From Shewanella surugensis (lineage in GTDB: Bacteria; Pseudomonadota; Gammaproteobacteria; Enterobacterales; Shewanellaceae), in contig NZ_JAKIKS010000050.1 of the NCBI RefSeq assembly GCF_023284005.1, positions 1 through 38,180 of the forward strand: a stretch of DNA of 38,180 nt, given 5' to 3'. Made by a program: the position numbers and the translations under genes. Under the pieces are notes generated by a model, which was given only the letters and a program-made list of their open reading frames with translations, had not been told where the DNA came from and ran no database searches. Within the stretch, counting starts at the first letter, position 1; the number at the start of each line of letters is the position of its first letter. This document shows positions 30,375-38,180 of this stretch, piece after piece.

Positions 30375-31729
30375 TAGCCTATCACCTCGATGTTGAATAA
30401 ACGCTCATCACCCATGTCGATTAAATGATACATTGAAAAGGCATACACAGCACCGGCACTGAAATCGGATGGTGAGAATGGAAAAGCCAAGTTACCCGCA
30501 GTCGCAATACGATTGGGATAACCAAAGTGCAATAAAGTCGAACGGGTTAAACTGCAAATACTGTCAGCAACTGATTGCTCATCCGCCACCACTTCGATAA
30601 CAATGCCTAACTCATGAGCCTGACTCTGTGTAACAGGTTCTTGCTTGCCCATGACCCCATTGTTACCGTACACATGAAACTCAATAAACCCATCAATATT
30701 ATCTTCTTTCATTCGAACAGACATTTTGTCTTTAATCGTCTCAATGATACTGTCAATTTGCTTAATCATAATCGGATCGCGAATACCCGCGATACTCACC
30801 GTTCGATAACCTTGTAAATAGGCCCCTTCGAGTTTGACACGATAAATATCATCTGTGACAAAACGGCTCCCGCTCACACGCACCCGCCCATTATCTAACG
30901 GCCTAAAACACACATCCGTTAAATCCAAATAGCCTCCTGGACCCGGTAATAGATAAGGATTGGATTTCTCATACAAGGTGTGGGCAGCTACCGAGTCAAC
31001 GGTAAATAGTCTGTCATCACTGCAAGGCACTAAAGTAAAACCCTGTTGATCAATGATCCCAACGACGCAATCGGCGCCCGATCCCGGCTCAGCAGCAATC
31101 GCGGCACATTCCAAAATCTTTCCCATGTGAATCGCGAGTCCCGCATCAAAGCCAAGTTTAATCGGCAAAGCGGCAAACACCGCAGGATCATAAGCCCGTC
31201 CCGCCAGAATGAGCTGACAACCCGCCTCTAATGCCTCAATAAAAGGCTCCACTCCCATTTGCGCCACGATCGCAGTCGATGCTTCTACATCCGCCGCCGT
31301 TAATGGCCCCAGTCCTGCCAGCGGCGTGACCTTATTGCCCTTGATGGCACTAATTACGGTCGATTTGTCAATATCGGCACTGATCACGCCAATTTTAATC
31401 GATATATCAAGCTCAACTAACAATTCTTGTACGATATCAAGTGTCCAATCTACGTGCGCTTTAGCACCAGAACCGCCACTTGAGCCAACAATAACTGGAA
31501 TACTGGCCTTTATTCCGGCGTCCAGCATATGCCATAAATCACGCTTCACCGCCGCTCTATCGGTAAAGGATTTACCTGAGCCTAAATAAAAAGGACCTGG
31601 GTCAACAGAGCCTGCATCTACTGAAATCACATCAGGGCTCATTGCCATCGCGCGCTTAAACGACGATAAAGGAAAGCCATAACCTAAAATGGCGGTAGGA
31701 GATAACACGGTTAATTGTTGAGGCATCAT
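30374..31729 (-). CDS. AtuA-family protein (DUF1446, acyclic terpene utilisation)
   Basis: Cytoplasmic protein of 451 residues in the DUF1446/AtuA family. AtuA is named after the acyclic terpene (citronellol/geraniol) catabolic cluster of Pseudomonas, but its own reaction has not been established. The N-terminus shows VISVDAGSVDPGPFYLGSGKSF and IPVIVGSSGGSGAKAHVDW, and the middle contains LILAGRAYDPAVFAALP; these are the typical conserved blocks. No other Atu or Liu genes are next to it, so the terpene role is not supported by context. It lies 154 bases after hrpA on the same strand, without a good ribosome binding site, and is coupled to the following small gene. Confidence 0.85.
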   Translation of the reverse strand: MMPQQLTVLSPTAILGYGFPLSSFKRAMAMSPDVISVDAGSVDPGPFYLGSGKSFTDRAAVKRDLWHMLDAGIKASIPVIVGSSGGSGAKAHVDWTLDIVQELLVELDISIKIGVISADIDKSTVISAIKGNKVTPLAGLGPLTAADVEASTAIVAQMGVEPFIEALEAGCQLILAGRAYDPAVFAALPIKLGFDAGLAIHMGKILECAAIAAEPGSGADCVVGIIDQQGFTLVPCSDDRLFTVDSVAAHTLYEKSNPYLLPGPGGYLDLTDVCFRPLDNGRVRVSGSRFVTDDIYRVKLEGAYLQGYRTVSIAGIRDPIMIKQIDSIIETIKDKMSVRMKEDNIDGFIEFHVYGNNGVMGKQEPVTQSQAHELGIVIEVVADEQSVADSICSLTRSTLLHFGYPNRIATAGNLAFPFSPSDFSAGAVYAFSMYHLIDMGDERLFNIEVIG

Positions 31730-31883
31730 TGCGTTTTACAGTAAGGAAATGTCTTTTAAAGAATAGAACAAGTACACACGAAATCGACAATAACGACGAA
31801 AAATAAAGATAAAAAAGTAAGCGTGAATAACAGCCTTGGCTACGACTCACACTTTAAGCGAATATGCCTTGAGTGAACCCTTC

Positions 31884-34800
31884 TCAGCTTTCAGCAATTT
31901 TATTTAAGATGCGTTTTTCAGAAATCGGATAAGCCGTGCCTAACACTTGTGCAAAACAAGACACACGATATTCTTCTATCATCCACCTCGCCTCGACTAA
32001 CACCTCAGGGACAGGCATATTCTTGGGCAATTTAGCGAGTTGAGCATCGAGGATCGCTTGCACCTTGCTAATGCTGTGCATGTGTAACCGATCGCGGTTG
32101 GGATCCACAGGTAACTTATCCAAACGGTTATCAATGGCTTTCAGATAACGCAAAATATCGGCTAGACGTTGCCAACCGCTACTTTCTACAAAGCCTTTAA
32201 AGACCAGCTTATCTAATTGGGCATGAATATCACTCATCGCAAAAGCGATATCTAGACTGATCTTGCCTTTAAGGCGTTTTTTAACCTTTTGGTACAAGGT
32301 TAAAATGGCTTCGACATCGAGAGCAATTTTCTCCGTCGTAGGATTAAGCTCTTGTCGCACCCAGTCTTTCGCTGCCTCAAAGCTCGCTTCATCACGCACA
32401 CTCAGATTTTTCTCATCTAATAATCGCTGCACCGCTGCCGATAAAATATCATCGATCAAGACTTGTACTTGCCCAAACGGATTAAAATACATCGCCAGCT
32501 TGGCTTTATTCGGCAAACTCTTTTGTAAATACTTCACTGGTGAAGGAATATTCAGCAGCAATAATGTCTTCAGCCCAAGACTATGCTCTCGCTCAGCTTC
32601 ATGCTCATCATCAAATAATTTGATAGCAACACTGGTTTTATTGGCCACTTTCGCCACTAAGGCCGGAAAGGCTTTGACCTCAAAGTTGCCTTTGTTTTGC
32701 TGATACTGCTTGGGTAAATCACCAAAAGACCATGTGGTAAGCGAATCTTGCTCAATGTCCGCATCCGCCACTTGCCTAATGGCCTGAGAGACTTGACCTT
32801 GCATACTGTCTTTTAAGCTGAGTAAATCCCGGCTTTGAGCCAAGAGCTGGCCTTTATTGCCCTCCACTTTAAAGTTGACCTGTAAATGTGCCGTTAATTG
32901 GCTAATATCAAAGTCTATTGGGGCAATGCGCACCCCACTCATGCGCAGTAGCTGCTTACACATGGCATCAATCAACGGCAACTCAAAAGGCATCATGGCT
33001 TGTACACACGCACTGGCATAATCCGGTGCAGGCACAAAATTACGCCTTAAGGGTTTGGGTAAAGCGCGAATGAGCGCCACCACTTTTTCTTCACGCAGTC
33101 CCGGCACCAGCCAATCAAAACCGGCTTCATCCACTTGGTTGATCAACGCCACAGGAATATGCACCGACACGCCATCATCGATAGCCGAAGGTTCAAAATG
33201 ATAACTGACCATTAAACCCAAATTGCCTTTTTGCCAACGATCGGGAAAGTCCAGTGCCGACACATGAGTGTCGCCGCGCTGCATTAAGCTATCACGTTCA
33301 AAATTCAGAAAATCTGGCGCTTGTTGCTGATGTTTTTTCCACCAGCGTAAAAACAACGGTCCGTTATAAATACCATCAGGGATTTTTTGTTGATAAAAGT
33401 CCACCAGCACTTGCTCATCCACCAAAATATCGCGTCGACGCGACTTATGCTCCAATGACTCAATGTCATTCAACAGTTGCTGGTTTTTAACAAAGAAGGC
33501 TTCTTTGGTCTTTAGCTGTCCTTCAGCCAACGCACTGCGAATGAAAATATCGCGCGCCTCAACGGGATCGATCGGTCCATATTGGGTCTTACGACGGTTA
33601 ACAATCATCAATCCAAACAGCACCTGATTCTCAAACGCGACCACACTGGCTTGCTTGGCTTCAAAATGCGGCTCGAGATAGTTTTTCTTCACCAAGTGCT
33701 GTGCTAATGGCTCAATCCACTCTGGCTGAATTTTGGCGCAGCAGCGGGCAAATAAACGCGATGTTTCAGTGAGCTCCGCCGCCATCAGCCATTTAGGGCC
33801 TTTTTTGGCCAGTGGCGATCCCGGAAAGACAAAAAACTTACGGTTACGGGCACCTAAATACTCTCTGTCTTTGTCTTTAAAGCCAATATGACTGAGTAAG
33901 CCAGTCAGCAATGAGCGATGTAATAGCTCGTAATTAATCTCCTCACTCGCGGTATTCAGCTTCCACTTCAGATCATGCGTCGCTTGGCGCAGCTGGGCAT
34001 AGAGATCTTGCCATTCTCTGACGCGCATATAAGCCAGAAACTCTTTTTTACACTGCTTTCTAAACTGATTAGCCGTGAAACTCTGCTGACTCTGTTTCAC
34101 AAAATCCCAAAGATTGAGCCAAGAAATAAAGTCCGAGTCGCTATTGGTAAATCGTTGATGGGCTTGATCTGCGGCTTGTTGTTTATCGATAGGCCGCTCG
34201 CGGGGATCTTGAATAGACAAGGCCGAGGCGATCACCAGCACTTCATGCAAGCAGCCATTTTTATTAGCCTCAATCACCATACGGGCCAAGCGTGGATCCA
34301 CGGGAATATGCGCCAGCTGTTTACCCAAGGGGCTTAACATCAGCGATTCTCTGTTTTCCTCTACTGCTTCAAGTTCTTCCAGCAGTAAAAAACCATCGCG
34401 AATATAACGTGGATCCGGCGCTTGAATAAACGGAAAACGCTCGATATCGCCTAAACCAATGGCCAACATTTTTAAAATAACCGAGGCTAAATTGGTGCGC
34501 AAAATTTCAGGATCGGTAAATTCAGGCCGACCCGTAAAGTCATCCTCACTGTACAAACGAATACAGATCCCCGCCGCCACACGGCCACAGCGCCCTTGCC
34601 TTTGATTGGCACTGGCCTGTGAAATCGGCTCTATGGGTAAACGCTGCACTTTAGTGCGGTAGCTATAGCGGCTAATACGCGCCATACCGGGATCAATCAC
34701 ATAACGGATCCCAGGGACCGTAAGCGAGGTCTCGGCTACGTTGGTCGCCAACACAATGCGCCGCCCCACATGCGCATTAAACACTTTTGACTGCTCGCCA

Positions 34801-36020
34801 TACGATAATCTGGCATACAAGGGCAAGACTTCGGTATCACGATATTGGCGTTTATTGAGCTGCTCAGCCACATCGCGAATTTCTCGCTCGCCGCTTAAGA
34901 AAATCAAAATATCGCCTAAACCTTCATCGATCAGCTCATCGGTGGCCGCAAAAATACCGTCCATCATATCGACATCGGTATCATTGTCAGACAACAGAGG
35001 ACGATAACGGGTCTCCACAGGAAAGGTACGCCCCGAGACTTCAATCACAGGCGCATCATTAAAGTGAGCCGAGAAGCGCGCCACATCAATGGTGGCCGAG
35101 GTGACAATCACTTTCAGATCGGGACGTTTTTTTAACACATTTTTTAAATAACCTAAAATAAAATCAATGTTTAAACTACGTTCATGGGCCTCATCGATGA
35201 TGATGGCATCGTATTGATCCAGCAGTTTATCGTGCGTCAGCTCCGCCAATAAAATACCGTCGGTCATCAGTTTGATATACGACTCTGGCTTAATGGCATC
35301 GGCAAAGCGGACTTTAAAGCCCACGGCGTCACCTAAAGGCGTGTTCATTTCATCGGCAATACGAGACGCCACGCTGCGCGCCGCTAAACGCCTTGGCTGC
35401 GTATGACCAATTAACCCTCGCGTGCCTAAGCCTAACTCAAGGCAAATTTTGGGTAACTGAGTGGTTTTACCCGAGCCCGTCTCCCCCGCAATAATCACCA
35501 CCTGATTGGCCGCAATCGCGGCGGCAATGTCTGCGCGCTTTTGCGAAATCGGCAGATTTTCGGGGTACTCAATCTTGGGACGATTGGCTAACCGTTGCTC
35601 GACTTTGGCTCTGGCCTTGATGGCTTGGGCGGCGAGCTTTTCAAGCTCGGCATTATGTTCGGCATGCTCTTTCGCTGACTTAGGCTGAGTATTAGGCTTA
35701 AGGTCATGACTTTTTTGAGTCTTTGAGTGCTTAGGGTTTGAATGTTTATTTAACCGAAACAAGCGCTTTTTGATACGGGCCACATCGGCTTGATAACACG
35801 TCTTTAAAAACGCCGCTGACAACGGATGCGGCTCTTTTGTCTGCACACTGGCTCCAACGACAGGATCAGACACTGATTGTCGATCAGAATGAGCAGCCGA
35901 AGCGGAGTCTGCTGGCTTATCCAAAACCTGCTTTGAGGAAATGTCAGCAGCGGTGTCAGAATGCGATTCAGAGTGTGTGTCCGTATAAGGGCCTGAATGT
36001 GGATCAGAGTGCGAATTCAA
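31884..36020 (-). CDS. hrpA: ATP-dependent RNA helicase HrpA
   Basis: DEAH-box RNA helicase; in E. coli HrpA rescues stalled, collided ribosomes. Walker A is GETGSGKTT at 179-187, DEAH at 276-279, SAT in VIVTSATIDV, and motif VI is QRQGRCGRVAAG. Then follow the HA2 and OB-fold parts and the long C-terminal DUF3418 domain. Length 1378, against about 1300 in E. coli. The extra length is at the N-terminus: residues 1-62 are low-complexity (Ser/His/Asp-rich) and precede LSAAFLKTCYQADV, where homology should begin. The start given is TTG 36020, the first usable codon of the frame; GTG or TTG codons near residues 59 and 67 are alternatives. No ATG precedes the conserved part. Confidence 0.92.
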   Translation of the reverse strand: MNSHSDPHSGPYTDTHSESHSDTAADISSKQVLDKPADSASAAHSDRQSVSDPVVGASVQTKEPHPLSAAFLKTCYQADVARIKKRLFRLNKHSNPKHSKTQKSHDLKPNTQPKSAKEHAEHNAELEKLAAQAIKARAKVEQRLANRPKIEYPENLPISQKRADIAAAIAANQVVIIAGETGSGKTTQLPKICLELGLGTRGLIGHTQPRRLAARSVASRIADEMNTPLGDAVGFKVRFADAIKPESYIKLMTDGILLAELTHDKLLDQYDAIIIDEAHERSLNIDFILGYLKNVLKKRPDLKVIVTSATIDVARFSAHFNDAPVIEVSGRTFPVETRYRPLLSDNDTDVDMMDGIFAATDELIDEGLGDILIFLSGEREIRDVAEQLNKRQYRDTEVLPLYARLSYGEQSKVFNAHVGRRIVLATNVAETSLTVPGIRYVIDPGMARISRYSYRTKVQRLPIEPISQASANQRQGRCGRVAAGICIRLYSEDDFTGRPEFTDPEILRTNLASVILKMLAIGLGDIERFPFIQAPDPRYIRDGFLLLEELEAVEENRESLMLSPLGKQLAHIPVDPRLARMVIEANKNGCLHEVLVIASALSIQDPRERPIDKQQAADQAHQRFTNSDSDFISWLNLWDFVKQSQQSFTANQFRKQCKKEFLAYMRVREWQDLYAQLRQATHDLKWKLNTASEEINYELLHRSLLTGLLSHIGFKDKDREYLGARNRKFFVFPGSPLAKKGPKWLMAAELTETSRLFARCCAKIQPEWIEPLAQHLVKKNYLEPHFEAKQASVVAFENQVLFGLMIVNRRKTQYGPIDPVEARDIFIRSALAEGQLKTKEAFFVKNQQLLNDIESLEHKSRRRDILVDEQVLVDFYQQKIPDGIYNGPLFLRWWKKHQQQAPDFLNFERDSLMQRGDTHVSALDFPDRWQKGNLGLMVSYHFEPSAIDDGVSVHIPVALINQVDEAGFDWLVPGLREEKVVALIRALPKPLRRNFVPAPDYASACVQAMMPFELPLIDAMCKQLLRMSGVRIAPIDFDISQLTAHLQVNFKVEGNKGQLLAQSRDLLSLKDSMQGQVSQAIRQVADADIEQDSLTTWSFGDLPKQYQQNKGNFEVKAFPALVAKVANKTSVAIKLFDDEHEAEREHSLGLKTLLLLNIPSPVKYLQKSLPNKAKLAMYFNPFGQVQVLIDDILSAAVQRLLDEKNLSVRDEASFEAAKDWVRQELNPTTEKIALDVEAILTLYQKVKKRLKGKISLDIAFAMSDIHAQLDKLVFKGFVESSGWQRLADILRYLKAIDNRLDKLPVDPNRDRLHMHSISKVQAILDAQLAKLPKNMPVPEVLVEARWMIEEYRVSCFAQVLGTAYPISEKRILNKIAES

Positions 36021-36393
36021 GTCAAAAGTCCATAGCCAAAATCAAAGGCGGTGATTTTAACAAGAAATCAAAGTGTTTGGTAGTCACAAGGGGGGTGAAG
36101 GATCCTGAATATTCATTCTGACTCCTTTGATAATAGAGGAACAGAAATTAAGCTTCGCTTAATGGTGGATCGTAAATTCCCATTCACGCGGGGGATCATA
36201 AACTAGCGTTTAGCCCTTTCGGTATTGGCTAGTGTTTTTTGAGTGGGTCATTTTATTATATCAATTGCCTGCGGCAGGCTTTTGTGCGAATACAAAAATA
36301 ACTCGGTAAGTGAAATATCATTTCAAGCTTACGAGCGCGAGGTAGGGATACTAAGCTGGCTTTTAGATAGGGATATCGTTGTGAAGCACTTCT
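36021..36393. other. Non-coding region upstream of hrpA with repeat fragments
   Basis: No gene seen. It holds a short hairpin ATTAAGC-TTC-GCTTAAT (36148-36164), a copy of the TTCCCATTC repeat module (about 36150-36197), and a terminator-like foldback GCCTG (36267-36271) and CAGGC (36275-36279) followed by TTTT. The hrpA promoter should be near 36030-36150. Confidence 0.4.
36356..36380 (+). repeat. 25-base inverted repeat, left copy
   Basis: The stretch beginning CTGGCTTTTAGATAGG and ending GATATCGTT occurs inverted at 37309-37333 with one mismatch (24 of 25). The two copies flank about 930 bases of repeated DNA. Confidence 0.8.
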
Positions 36394-36680
36394 AATCTGC
36401 ATGGACAGCAGGGAATGCCTTAAAATGTCGGGAACATAATTGGCTCTATAGGCTCAGACGGAAACATCCGTGTTTCCGATGGTTATTTTTGTATTCACAC
36501 TGGGTTTGAAAGCAGTTTGTTGCTTCGATTTTAGGTTATTGGTTTGGTAGTTGGTTTGTGGTGGGGGTTGTGCAAAAAAAGGTTGTGAGTTCCCACTCAC
36601 ACTGGATCCTGAATATAAAGCTTCGCTTCATTATGGGTAGTGAATTCCCATTCCTTCTTGTAATAAAGAATGGGCCAAAG
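36394..36680 (+). repeat. Dispersed repeat unit, copy A
   Basis: Begins TAATCTGCATGGACAGCAGG and contains GTCGGGAACATAATTGGC, the hairpin CGGAAACA/TGTTTCCG with loop TCCG (36459-36478), TTGTTGCTTCGATT, GTGAGTTCCCACTC and a second hairpin CCCATTC/GAATGGG (36647-36653, 36668-36674) around a 14-base loop. The same elements occur in the same order in copy B. No long open frame runs through. Confidence 0.8.
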
Positions 36681-36894
36681 GGGATCAACAGCAATTCCCT
36701 CTTGCTTATTTTAAAATCAATAGGCCTTTGCCGCCCCAGAGTCGGTACGCCTTCAAATGAAAGCTGATGACATTTTTGTTTGGATTTATCTGCTATTGGT
36801 TCAGAGTGTTTGAGGAGTTGGCTTCATAGATACTTAACGCCTCCAGCGGGGTTTTGTGCAAGTCACTATCGGGACGCTGTAGACCCGTCCTTGC

Positions 36895-36935
36895 GCGCTC
36901 TGCGATTTCATCCTTGAAATCGAAGCCCTCTAGTT
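36895..36935 (+). repeat. Partial third copy of the ATCC-loop hairpin module
   Basis: GCTCTGCG is followed by CGATTTC (36904-36910), loop ATCCTT, GAAATCG (36917-36923) and AAG. It aligns with GCTC...ATCC...GAAG of copies A and B, but the stem sequence is different while still complementary. Confidence 0.6.
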
Positions 36936-37032
36936 CACTTGCACTGGATGGTAGAGAAAAAGCAACAAAAGCGAGTGGATCTCTTCGATTTGGGAGGGTT
37001 TATATCTGCCAGTGACACACTGCAACTATCTG

Positions 37033-37290
37033 ATCTGCATGGATAGCAGGGAATGCCAAATTATGTCGGGAACATAATTGGCCCTGTAAGCTCCGCGACT
37101 CCAAAACATCCTTGTTTTAGAAGTTCGTTATTACATCTACACGGGATTTTAAAAACAAGAGAAAAGCAAAGGCAAAAGCCAGTGTGTTGCTTCGATTGAG
37201 GTTAGCAATAGTAACAATTGATTTGTAATGGGATTTATCCAAAGAAAGATCGTGAGTTCCCACTCCTTCTTGTAATAAAGAGTGGGGCAA
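37033..37290 (+). repeat. Dispersed repeat unit, copy B
   Basis: Aligns with copy A: ATCTGCATGGATAGCAGG, GTCGGGAACATAATTGGC, the hairpin AAAACA/TGTTTT with loop TCCT (37103-37118), GTTGCTTCGATT, GTGAGTTCCCACTC and the hairpin CCCACTC/GAGTGGG (37259-37265, 37280-37286). The loop CTTCTTGTAATAAA is identical in both copies. Over the first 63 bases about nine positions differ. Confidence 0.8.
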
Positions 37291-37308
37291 GGAGGACTGC
37301 TCGTCCTT

Positions 37309-37333
37309 AACGATATCCCTATCTAAAGGCCAG
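37309..37333 (-). repeat. 25-base inverted repeat, right copy
   Basis: Reverse complement of 36356-36380 with one mismatch (C for T at the sixth base). Confidence 0.8.
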
Positions 37334-37408
37334 TTCGACATCGAAATATAGGGCCTTTGTTGTTCCAGACAGCAATAAGGCATTTCCAATATCCTTATCG
37401 GTCAGATT

Positions 37409-37714
37409 ATGAATGCCGTGGTGACAGGGATGCTAAGGAACGGCGATATAAAGGGACTTATGAATGCCGTGATTGCATGGATGCGAAGGAACGGCCATGT
37501 CTCTCGCTCAAAGCGGTCATTGTTATTACCTTCGCCCTCCAACATCCACCATGACGCCCAACGGAGCAATGCACTTCAATTTTCGATATACAAAAATACC
37601 TATCGCCTCATATTCACCGTCCGTGGTTCACCTAAGGCTATCTTCGACTCTGATGTGAATGGATTCACAAATGCAGTAATAACATGGATGTTAAGACACT
37701 GCCTGTCTCAATCA
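37409..37714 (+). repeat. 51-base repeat: two tandem copies plus a diverged third
   Basis: Copies start at 37409 and 37460 (both ATGAATGCCGTG), and a worn copy at 37667 is in the same frame. Translated, each gives NAV-x-x-x-M-x-R-N-G-like text (MNAVVTGMLRNGD, MNAVIAWMRRNGH, TNAVITWMLRHC), with a 17-residue period. A 122-codon frame (37409-37777) spans all three but has no ribosome binding site and no other family resemblance. Similar repeat-derived frames are scattered through many gammaproteobacterial genomes, so this is treated as a repeat, not a gene. Confidence 0.65.
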
Positions 37715-37933
37715 CGCAATTCTTTATTGAATTATTTCAGCTGCTTCTATGGTGGATCTGAAAAATTAAAAACTTAAGTAGTCGGTTTGAGTGGCACAAT
37801 TTTTACAGGAACGCGGTAATATCCTAATGCTACGTATCAAGCTACTTTAAAAGTGAACAAATTAGATATTAGCTAAATACTATATTAGATCGTTTGTTTT
37901 AGCACCTTGACCCCCTTTTGTCTTAAAAAGTGC

Positions 37934-37958
37934 AAAGTGGTGACATTCACCACTTTTT
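37934..37958 (+). terminator. Rho-independent terminator-like hairpin
   Basis: AAAGTGGTGA (37934-37943) and TCACCACTTT (37947-37956) form a 10-base stem with a 3-base loop, followed by TT and preceded by an A-rich tract. No gene ends nearby on the plus strand. On the minus strand it could terminate a gene beyond the right edge. Confidence 0.65.
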
Positions 37959-38069
37959 AGCATGTGCTTTTTGGACTAATTTTGCTAAGATAACTTTTCG
38001 TTTCAAGGCGTTCACAGCCCTTTTTCCTCGAACACCAAACCCGCGTGGCATACAATCATTATTATGGTA

Positions 38070-38180
38070 GTGCGACGTGAGGTCGTATGAAGCGCTGTTC
38101 ACCGCTTATGAGTGAACCATCTGTATCACCAGATGACCCTATGACTCTGAATAAAGAAGCGAGTCTGACAATGTAACAAA
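38070..38180 (+). mobile_element. Probable 5' end of a group II intron, cut by the window edge
   Basis: Starts with GTGCGAC, matching the group II intron 5' consensus GTGYG. Four foldbacks follow in succession: GCGAC/GTCGT (38071-38085), GTTCAC/GTGAAC (38097-38117), CATCTG/CAGATG (38118-38135) and GACTC/GAGTC (38143-38165). The first one, a hairpin right at the 5' end followed by an A/T-G-A-A-G stretch, resembles the start of domain I in known introns such as Ll.LtrB. The reverse-transcriptase gene and domains V and VI would be outside the window. Strongly structured but unproven; another structured RNA remains possible. Confidence 0.5.

Noticed and set aside
31656..31850. 64-codon minus-strand frame between hrpA and AtuA
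   Set aside because: It overlaps the start of AtuA in another frame, and its composition is that of AT-rich spacer.
36394..37290. CRISPR-like array in the repeat region
   Set aside because: Repeats are long, diverged and irregularly spaced, with no uniform spacers and no cas genes in the window.
37409..37777. 122-codon open frame
   Set aside because: It is made largely of the 51-base repeat, lacks a ribosome binding site, and resembles repeat-derived frames rather than a gene.

Overview
The window looks like the chromosome of a marine gammaproteobacterium, most probably Shewanella or a close relative. The main reasons are the kdnA-kdnB-kdsB set, which makes the 8-amino form of Kdo known from Shewanella, a DUF2897 membrane protein, a probable DUF3334 protein, a secreted protease with a GlyGly-CTERM tail, and a fadE gene preceded by sites resembling FadR and PsrA boxes. 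Base composition is moderately AT-rich and even, apart from an AT-rich gene-free stretch at 29225-30056. This assignment is inference from gene content; no database was searched.

Layout. 1-2766 holds decaying genes: a subtilisin-like protease that has lost its signal peptide and most of its propeptide next to hairpin-rich DNA, then a short-chain dehydrogenase broken by a deletion at a 6-base microhomology and a second small lesion. 3072-7578 is a four-gene ABC importer of the polyamine/opine type (ATPase, binding protein, two permeases). 7843-10878 carries an RNA m5C methyltransferase-like gene, a CheX-like/DUF3334 protein and an ACT-domain protein. 11283-14150 encodes the general PTS proteins HPr, enzyme I and EIIA-Glc. 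14460-16623 is a tightly overlapped operon: a YffB-like reductase, dapE and an M15 peptidase. 16767-21101 holds a beta-carbonic anhydrase, the Kdo8N cassette and a DUF2897 protein. 21124-26821 holds a GRDP-like protein with an unusual repeat-rich leader, an alkyltransferase-like (ATL) DNA-repair protein, a DUF3108 protein, a YafJ amidotransferase and FadE. 27002-29224 is a large secreted M4 metalloprotease. 30057-36020 holds an AtuA pair and the helicase HrpA.

The last 2.1 kb (36021-38180) has no convincing gene. It is built from diverged copies of a dispersed repeat. Several repeat hairpins keep complementary stems although the stem sequence changed between copies. A 25-base inverted repeat flanks most of this, and a 51-base tandem repeat follows. 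The final 111 bases fold as a run of hairpins starting with GTGCG and look like the 5' end of a group II intron that continues beyond the window.

No clear new defence or metabolic system was found. The most interesting leads are the covarying repeat hairpins at the right end, the possible intron start, the CACTTCT-repeat leader of the GRDP-like gene, and the IS-like structure that truncates the protease.
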